From the NCBI GenBank assembly GCA_025201375.1, contig JAIWZP010000018.1:434001-498000 (forward strand): a stretch of DNA of 64,000 bases, in the 5' to 3' direction. Below the pieces are notes generated by a model, which did no database searches, had not been told where the DNA came from, and was given only the letters and a program-made list of their open reading frames with translations. The stretch is from Gongronella butleri (Eukaryota; Mucoromycota; Mucoromycetes; Mucorales; Cunninghamellaceae). How positions within the stretch are numbered: position 1 is the first letter of the stretch; each line of letters begins with the position of its first letter. This document shows, piece by piece, positions 57,716 to 64,000 of the stretch. Both the position numbers and the translations under genes were made by a program.

Positions 57716-58025
57716 CTATCTCGCTCCATTCTTTATTTCATGATGAATTGGATAGAAATATATGAGGTTTAAATTGGAGTAACAGCTTCTTTTGCGATTG
57801 TATTTTTTTACGCGTTTAACTGTAGCCATTGTATCTAGGATGTGGATGATGACGAGAACGACCCAGGACCAAAAGAAATTTCGCACAAACCAGAGCAAAT
57901 GGTCAGTGAAGCGCAACGAATAGGTCCTAGCAAAAAAAAAAAAAATTGATCAGACACTATGTGTATGGCGCGCATGATGCGTATTTACAATGCCAGGCCA
58001 GCCAGGCCGGGGTCAGTCACATCTA
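57716..58025 (-). pseudogene. Relic exons of an ABCC-type ABC transporter
   Basis: Two minus-strand segments, about 57989-58025 and 57716-57926, join across a GT-AG intron with a T-tract. They read DVTDPGLAGLALTYSLRFTD then HLLWFVRNF. This matches the last helices of transmembrane domain 2 in fungal ABCC transporters of the Ybt1/MRP type (typical pattern: AGL.GLSL.Y....T..L.WFVR). After about 30 residues the similarity ends and no nucleotide-binding domain follows. The upstream side is cut by the LINE insertion. Short match, so the call is tentative. Confidence 0.5.
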
Positions 58026-59705
58026 GTTTTTTTTTTTTTTTTTTTTTTTTTGTATAATGATTAACTTTTTAATAGGCAACCGTTAATCATTCTAGAAAAG
58101 CATAACAGATCAACTCAGGGAGAAGGGGTCGGGTGGGGGTAAGTGGCATTGGGATGGGGGATGGAGGTACAAGGGGGAAAAGGAAGAAAAGAAAAGAGGA
58201 AAGAAAAAAAAAAAAAAAAAAAAAAAAAAAACCAAGTGACTGGGGGGGCAGATGTGATCAGCTTCTTTTGCGTGAGGCGTCGATGGCTGGGCCAACTTGT
58301 TCGAAGTGATGTTTCCAGGCGGCAAGGATGGAGGCATTGAAGAGGGGGAGGAGATTGGCCGGGCACCGAGAGGGTCGACGGAGCCAAAACTTGATATCGG
58401 AATCGAGGAGCTGTACCTTGTGGTCCACTTGTTGCTGGGCCCAGATCGCGTGTTTTGGTGGGCATGCAAAGATGAAATGGATGTCATTTTCGATGGTGCT
58501 GTGGCAAAATTGACACATGGGCGTCTGGAAATCACGGTGTTGGCGTTTGAACATGTGGGCTGCAGTGGGTAGGCACTCGGTGAGTAGGCGCCACCAGATT
58601 GTACACGTTTTGTGCGCGATGTCTCTATGTTTCCAGATCCGTCTCCAGTCACGTCGGTCGCAGTCGAGGCGCATGAGGTATGGTGGTGGCTGGCTTGTGT
58701 CGGGTTGGAAGCGTGGGTGCTGCGTGTGTCGAATGAGTCGTGGCGTGACCTTGTGGATGGGGACTGGCTTGGCTGCGATCGGTGTGTGGAGGCAGAGGAT
58801 TTTCGTGGCGGCGTCAATGGCCCATCCAGGCGTCTGCCTCAGCGCATTGAGGGCCAATTCGAGCCGGGCGTGCCAGGGAAACGTCGAGGTATATCGTGGT
58901 GCGCCGAGGCTGGAGGCCGTGAGCAGGTCCACGTCGCCATAGGCGCGGTGGAACACGCCTCCAAAGAATGAGAGCATGGGATCCGTGGTATTGCTGGGGT
59001 CTTTCATGAAGCGTTTGCAAAGGTGGATCTGCAGGGCCAATTGCTGGGTAACGGGGTCGATGGCTCCCAGGCCGCCTTCATCCTTGGGCCTTGTGACAAC
59101 GTCCCAGGCGGGCGTGATGTTGAAATTCATCAGTATTGAGCGTGCACGTGCGCGGATCTTGTTTAGCCAGGTGAGTGGGACGGGCGTGACACGGACAACG
59201 TGCCAAATCTTGGATAAAATCAATGCATTGGTGACCAAGCTGGAACCTCGGATGGACAGATTCCGCCGTTTGTGTCTCTGGCATTGTATTTCCACCTTGC
59301 GTGTCAGATCAGCCAAAAAGGTATTCAATTGCGCGGGCGTCGAGTATAGGGGGAATCCGAGATATTTCGCTGCATTTGTGGACAATTTGTCGTGCCATTG
59401 AGCACCTGTGGCGTGTCGGACCTGCCACCATGCCGGGTGCGGGTTGCCACTCAAGGATATAAGCTCGGTCTTGTGGACGTTGAGACGTGCGTTGGAGGCG
59501 AGGGCGTATTTGTCGTAAATCCCCATTAGGACGTCCCAGTCCGCTGGTTTCTGGAGCATAATGGCGAGATCATCCGCGTAGGCCATGATCTTGACGCGAT
59601 ACGTGGGGCGTGCATTGGCACTTGGGCTTGCATAGCTGGCCCCAAAAGGTGCTATCCCTCTGATGGCCGGCTCCTTGATGATGCTGCGGATCAAAGGTTC
59701 AATCA
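58026..59705 (-). mobile_element. 5'-truncated LINE (non-LTR retrotransposon) with target-site duplication
   Basis: Minus-strand element. Its 3' A-tail is the T-run at 58027-58051 on the plus strand. It is flanked by the direct repeat AGTCACATCTAGTTTTT at 58015-58031 and 59706-59722. The 5' part (endonuclease and N-terminal RT) is missing, the usual result of incomplete target-primed reverse transcription. The right flank continues into an R2 repeat copy, the left into the ABCC relic. Confidence 0.9.
58258..59705 (-). CDS. LINE reverse transcriptase, C-terminal part
   Basis: Open frame with no internal stop (481 codons inside the element). It contains the RT catalytic box in MAYADDLAIML, the downstream thumb region KYLGFPLYS, and a C-terminal zinc-knuckle CQFCHSTIENDIHFIFACP of the RVT-associated type. 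The frame continues a few codons into the flank, which supplies an apparent start that is not genuine. Fingers, most of the palm and the endonuclease are absent, so it cannot be autonomous. The intact frame and clear target duplication suggest recent insertion. Confidence 0.93.
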
Positions 59706-59722
59706 AGTCACATCTAGTTTTT

Positions 59723-60130
59723 AGCAAATCTTGAATAAAAATCACGGATCGACTAGACCGTTGTCGAGCAAAGTGCCATTAACGAATATATCGAAAAAAG
59801 CTGTTTTCTATGTCGGTTGTGGATCGGATGGCAGTGAAACTGGACTCATCTGGGAGAGACTCAAATGGTGCTTTAGACACGTTAAAAGCTCTGGACGTCG
59901 TTCTTTCCGTTGTCGAGAAAAATGAGTTAGAAAATTGTTCAAATGCTTAAATGGATTTTGCAGGCATGGAAAAGTCGTTTATCGCGCAAGCAAACAAGCC
60001 GAAAATGACGACGCCCGAGTGTGCCCCATTCGAGTCGAACCAGTTTCACTACGATCCACAGAATATTTCGAGATCCAGTGTTAAAAGTTGCAAAATAACT
60101 GAATTTTGGATTCATCTGCATAATAATCGA
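59723..60130. repeat. Dispersed repeat family R2, copy 3 (distal part)
   Basis: Matches 54235-54640: AGACCGTTGTCGA.CAAA, GACACGTTAAAAGC, GAAAATGACG.CC, ATCCACA.AATATTTC.AGA, TTTTGGATTCATCT. It lies directly at the 5' junction of the LINE. Confidence 0.75.
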
Positions 60131-61221
60131 GTCGACCTCCGGGTTTTAATTTCTCATGAGAAGAAGAAATCAAGAAAATACGTGCACCAAGTGGCCTCGT
60201 ACCTTTCAAAGCTACAAGTGGCCCCACATCTTGCCAGACCAGGCAAGGGCCTCTGGACCTTGTTAAAGTGAATTGGATTAGCTATGATCCATTCAAGGCA
60301 TACCACCGGGCTGTGTGGTTTTGTGGGTCAAAGAAGATAAAGTTGATAAAAGAGAGTGAAGAAAGGAGGAGAAGAGGAAAAGCGCAAGCGACAAGCTATG
60401 GGGCTCAAGTAGAGAAAAAGAAGGCTCGCTGCACTTTCATTGATGGTACATGCCTGCCAGATAGCAAACTACTAGTGACTTGGCTTTTTTTTCTTTTTTG
60501 TGATGTTATACTGCGTAGCGCGTCAGTGCGCCTAATCACGTGTACCAAATACAACAAGTTGACACTTTTTTTTTTTATTTGTTGTGTGGGGCTTTTGAGA
60601 GGAAAGGGGTTGTAATTTTACACCAGTGACAGCGGGGAAGGCTCCCAGGAATGTCATTGGCTGACTCTTTCTAAAAATGGCTTTTTTAGAGTTTCGGTGT
60701 TTCAACAAGTGAAAAGCAGACGCATAAAAAATGTGCCTGGATATACGTTTCCACAAGGCAACACGCAGGACGCGAAAGATGCTGAAAAAAAGTCAAATCA
60801 ATAAAATTCAAGACTTTCTGGACAATTTGAGAACAATAAGCATGGTGCTGCACTTCAGTGCTGTCGGGCTATGCATTTTTCATCCGAGAAATTGAAAATA
60901 AAAGCCATTGCCTACGTATCATACGCGTGTTGCCAAGAGACTTTTTGAATAGAAAGAGCCAGTTATACTTTATCCAAAAATGTCACAAAATCCGCATTGC
61001 TGAACAGATCATTTATTGTTATTTCATCTTGCAATGACGATATACTTTACCTTGGAGAATCTGAGCCACCCTAACCAGCCTAAATGGCGTGTAACGTTGC
61101 GCCACAGCTGCCTTGGCGATTTTCCCCGAAAGTAGACATTTTTCAGGGACTATTTAAACCCGTTCTGGTATGTTTCAAGATTTTTCTTTTTTTTTTTTTG
61201 TCTTGAAAAAAATCATCATCT
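60131..61221. other. Intergenic, no gene recognised
   Basis: A plus-strand frame at 60268-60615 has a Lys/Arg/Glu-rich N-terminal part and no domain. A 30-bp phrase with inner palindrome (CTTGCCAGACCAGGCAAG) at 60230-60247 also occurs at 53290-53307. Confidence 0.4.
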
Positions 61222-62633
61222 ATGCCTTCAATTGCTATTACGACAAGTAAGATATCAAAGTTGAGTGACAATATATAGACTCATCCACTTTTATCATTGA
61301 ATAGAAACTGTGGACGGACTGAACAAGAGTCTTTTTGAAAGTAATTACAAAAAAAAAAAAAAAAAAAACGCGCTTGATTTACATGCAATTTCTCACCAAC
61401 CCTCCCTCTTTTGTTATTGATTCCATTGTTTACAGATGTCAGCGTCTTCCTTGGCTTTTACTTTGACCACAATGAGAAGCACCGCACCACGGCCGAATAT
61501 GGTCCTGAACCCAAGTTTGAGCATACTTTTACTCTGTACGTGAGCCTGATGAACCTAAAAGCGATTGATGCAGAATCTTTTTTCTCACTCACGAACCCGA
61601 TCCTTTTTCCAGACCGGTACCTGCAGGAACAACCGTGTTGCATTTAGAATTGGTCAATGAGAGCGCTGAACAACCTCAGGTGATTGCCCATGGTCAATTG
61701 GATCTTGCTACAGCCGACGGGCCAGTGATTTCTGTGCCCTTGTATATGACGGGAGGATCGGATCAACTGCTTGGCAAAGCTCTGCTCATTGTGGAATTGG
61801 CCCCTTCGGATGATGCTCATCCTCCCGCGTATGAAGCCCCTGCTGGCCAACAGCATCCTGCGGAAAAGGCGGAACATCGTCAACCCACCGCGCCTCCCGC
61901 TCATCCTCCTGCATCACCCACGCCGGATCGATCTCATGTTCACACTGATAAACCTCACACGCCAACCTTGGAACATGATAAAGCTCACGACTGGAAGAAA
62001 ATGACCGCAGGTGCTGCTGCTGTTGCTGGGGTATCCGCGTTTGCCATGCATGAATACGATAACAGAAAGCACGAAAAGGAGTATGAGCGTTTACGCCAAG
62101 AATTCGCGCACAAGGAGCAAGATTACTTGCGTCAGCAAAAATCACTGCAGCAACAATTGCTTGATGCCCAGCATCAAAATCAGCAACAGCAACTATATTT
62201 CCAGCAGCAACAATATCAACAGCAGATGTATTACCATCAACAACAGCAGCCATATTATATGTCTCCACCTTCTGCTCCTCCTCAGCAATTTGGTTCCTCG
62301 GCGCCTGCTCCATATGCTCCCTATGGCGGCTCGCCTGCTCCTCCTCAGGAATACGGCTCATCCTCTTCCACCCCTCCTCCTGGCGGAGTCGTGGGTCCTT
62401 TTGGTATCACCAGCGGTCCCTGGGGCGAGGGCGGTTTGTTTGCTGCCGGTGGTCTCTTTGGTAAGGGCGGCCTTTTGGGCAAAGGTGGTCCCATTCATCG
62501 TCCTTTGGCTCCCGTGGTTGCTTATGGTTACAACCGACGCCAGCAAAAACAGGAAAAGCGTGAACTAAAAGAACAAATCCGTGATCTGAAGCGTCAAGAA
62601 AAAGAAATTCGTCGCCAGAGCCACGGTCATTAG
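61222..62633 (+). CDS. C2-like N-terminal domain, Gln- and Gly-rich protein
   Basis: Four exons (61222-61246, 61305-61340, 61436-61535, 61613-62633) give 393 residues, all junctions in phase. Residues 1-120 (LNKSLFENVSVFLGFYFD, PEPKFEHTFTL, TTVLHLELVNES, GQLDLATA, GKALLIVELAP) have the strand pattern of a C2-type beta sandwich, although calcium-binding aspartates are not evident. Then follow a Pro/Ala/His-rich linker, a hydrophobic stretch TAGAAAVAGVSAFAM, a coiled coil (EYERLRQEFAHKEQDYLRQQ) with Gln/Tyr runs, a Gly/Leu segment (GGLFGKGGLLGKGG) and a charged C-terminal helix (RELKEQIRDLKRQEKEIRR). It could be a membrane-associated scaffold. Function not known to me; the C2 assignment is tentative. 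Confidence 0.6.
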
Positions 62634-63169
62634 ATACCTGAGTTTTATGTATAAAATTCAACTTTGATAAGCTTTGATTGATTGTAATAAATGATCCTGA
62701 TTGTAATGTAAGCAATGAGTCTGACAACTAGAAGACGCGCACACAATTGCTATCTCAAAGCTAATTTTTGACGACTTGATTTTTGTTTTTTTTTGTTTTA
62801 TTTGCATCGGTGCTACTCGTGATATCCTTGTCCTTGCTCGTCTCGGCTGGCGCGGGTTGCTCGTTTTCAAGGGCTTCTACGCGCTCAAACACGGCAAATC
62901 GACGTCGTCGTGTTATTTCTCGCCCGAGAATGACGCAGAGGTCTTTTCCTCGGCCGAGTCGCTACATAAGGGTACCTTGACCTCCCTGAGCTTCTTGATC
63001 GCCCGGTACTTCATGCTCTTGAAAGGATTTTATGCACGCAATGGAGCTTGCTTGATGGATTGAATAAAATTGGATTTATTCCTGTACTTTGTTGAGATAT
63101 AGTGCTTATTTTCCATGGCCATAAATGCCTTGGAATTGGATGGTGCATTTGAGGTGGTGGATTGCTGGC
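62634..63169. other. Region with frameshifted coding-like sequence
   Basis: On the minus strand MKYRAIKKLREVKVPL (about 62965-63012) and, in another frame, FAVFERVEALENEQPAPAE and SKDKDITSSTDAN (about 62795-62905) look coding but do not connect in frame. No family recognised. Convergent with the C2-like gene. Confidence 0.3.
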
Positions 63170-63609
63170 ATGTCTGGCTGTTTGAGAGGTTTGTCATTTA
63201 TCACCGTTGGCGAGTATGAGACGGTTGAAGCGCAGCGAAATCCAGGAAATTGTCAAAACCTATGGCGGGTAAGCGAGAAAAAAGAAAAACCGCCACCTGG
63301 CAACGTCCAATGACTAATTTTTTTTTGTTAATTAACAGTCGCATGATGGGCGCTGTGACCAGCGAGACCGATTACATGTTGCTTGGCCGTGGCATGAGCG
63401 AGGCCAAGAAGGCCAAGGTTAAGAAGCTCGGTGTCAAGATGCTCGAAGAGGATGCGATCTACGACCTGATCAACTCATCCAAGGGCAAGGGCAAGGCCGC
63501 GGTCACCGCTGCGCCCGCTGCTGCCGCGCCTATGTAAAAGCATGCAACACGCCAAAAATCGGCCACCTTTGCTGACTTTTTCTTTTTTTTCTTTTTACAG
63601 GCCGTGAGG
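63170..63609 (+). pseudogene. RFC1-like BRCT domain, frameshifted
   Basis: The region encodes one BRCT domain: SGCLRGLSFITVGEYET in one frame, KRSEIQEIVKTYGG in the next, then after an intron (donor 63271, acceptor before 63340) RMMGAVTSETDYMLLGRGMS, KKLGVKMLEEDAIYDLI and a Lys/Ala tail. The pattern CL.GL.F..TGE....R.E....+.YGG...G..S..TDYLV.G matches the BRCT of replication factor C large subunit and, less well, NAD-dependent DNA ligase. The two frames join if one T in GAGACGGTTGAAG (about 63220) were absent, so the gene is broken by a single-base insertion or there is a sequencing error. No AAA+ ATPase domain follows before the next gene, so even without the shift it would be a BRCT-only protein. 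A final intron may shift the stop from 63537 to 63609. Confidence 0.65.
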
Positions 63610-63746
63610 TTGGCGACTTGCTTGGAATCGGCCCATCATCGTGATTGGCGGCAAACGAAAAAATAAAAAATAAAAAATAAAAAGGGGGGCCAAATCCATC
63701 GGATCTCGCCTTTTTTTTTTTTTTTGTATCTTTTTCTTTTTGAATA

Positions 63747-63812
63747 ATGTTGAAAAGAGCGCTCTCACACATGCTACGCGCGAATTTGCATGTGGCGAGG
63801 CCATTGGGGTAA
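63747..63812 (+). other. Short upstream ORF resembling a mitochondrial presequence
   Basis: ATG at 63747 follows a T-rich leader as in other genes here and encodes MLKRALSHMLRANLHVARPL plus Gly, basic and amphipathic, ending in TAA (63810-63812). It is in frame with the MoaC coding sequence that starts 9 nt later. Confidence 0.5.
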
Positions 63813-63821
63813 TGGCGACCC

Positions 63822-64000
63822 ATGAGCCACCTGACGCACACGGATCCAGAGACGGGCGAGGCGCGGATGGTGTCTGTGACGCAGAAAAACGACAGCAAGC
63901 GCCAGGCGCGGGCGTTTGGGCGCATTGTGTTGTCGGCCGACGCGTTTGCACTGCTCGAGAAGAACGAGATGCACACAGCAAAGGGCAATGGGCTCGTGGT
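63822..64000 (+). CDS. MoaC-type cyclic pyranopterin monophosphate synthase, partial
   Basis: The first 59 residues, running off the window end. MSHLTHTDPETGEARMVSVT is followed by RQARAFGRIVLSADAFALL and MHTAKGNGLV. This is the MoaC N-terminal pattern (LTH.D..G.A.MVDV..K..T.R.A.A.G.+..S......... KGD). MoaC converts the MoaA product into cyclic pyranopterin monophosphate in molybdenum cofactor synthesis; in eukaryotes this happens in mitochondria. A presequence-like reading frame lies just upstream in the same phase but is separated by TAA. Either translation starts at 63822, or an unusual event removes the stop. Confidence 0.85.
   Translation, partial: MSHLTHTDPETGEARMVSVTQKNDSKRQARAFGRIVLSADAFALLEKNEMHTAKGNGLV

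Noticed and set aside
62776..63063. Plus-strand 95-codon frame starting in a T-rich stretch
   Set aside because: The opposite strand reads more gene-like in two pieces, neither strand gives a recognisable product, and frames do not connect.

Overview
The window looks like a chromosome segment from a fungus, most likely an early-diverging (Mucoromycota-type) lineage. The grounds are short spliceosomal introns with A-tracts after the donor and T-tracts before the acceptor, pyrimidine-rich leaders just before start codons, a Med15 with an N-terminal KIX domain, an Ase1/PRC1 homologue, an exo-polygalacturonase, dispersed 5S rRNA genes, and F-box/LRR-like genes. The lineage is an inference from gene style, not from any search.

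Layout. 0.5-17.6 kb is mostly ordinary gene space: a dysferlin-domain protein, a small Tudor-like protein, Mediator subunit 15, the microtubule bundler Ase1, tail-anchored cytochrome b5, a 5S gene and a secreted GH28 exo-polygalacturonase. 18.2-48.7 kb is an accessory, repeat-rich block. It holds two more 5S genes, three identical tRNA-Arg(ACG) genes, an intron-containing tRNA-Asn(GTT), arrays of ~280-bp repeats, a MITE-like insertion, one DExH helicase, one F-box gene, and four copies (one intact, three decayed) of a large gene family that I read as a GIY-YIG-type nuclease joined to a uracil-DNA-glycosylase-like domain and a putative helix-turn-helix. 50-52 kb has a cytochrome P450. 53-61 kb is repeat-rich with a second F-box gene, an ABCC-transporter exon relic and a 5'-truncated LINE with a clear target-site duplication. 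61.2-64 kb has a C2-type/Q-rich protein, a frameshifted RFC1-like BRCT segment and the start of a MoaC-type molybdenum cofactor gene that runs off the end.

The most interesting signal is the repeated association of the GIY-YIG/UDG-like gene with a ~280-bp tandem array whose units carry decayed tRNA-Arg sequence. At three loci the array abuts a functional-looking tRNA-Arg(ACG); the fourth array directly abuts a 5S gene. In all four the gene is convergent on the array, so the order is (5S) - tRNA-Arg - array - 3' end of gene. This could be an undescribed tRNA-linked mobile or amplifying unit.

Introns were placed by hand from GT/GC-AG signals, reading frame and family similarity; exon coordinates are given in each entry. 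No database search was possible.
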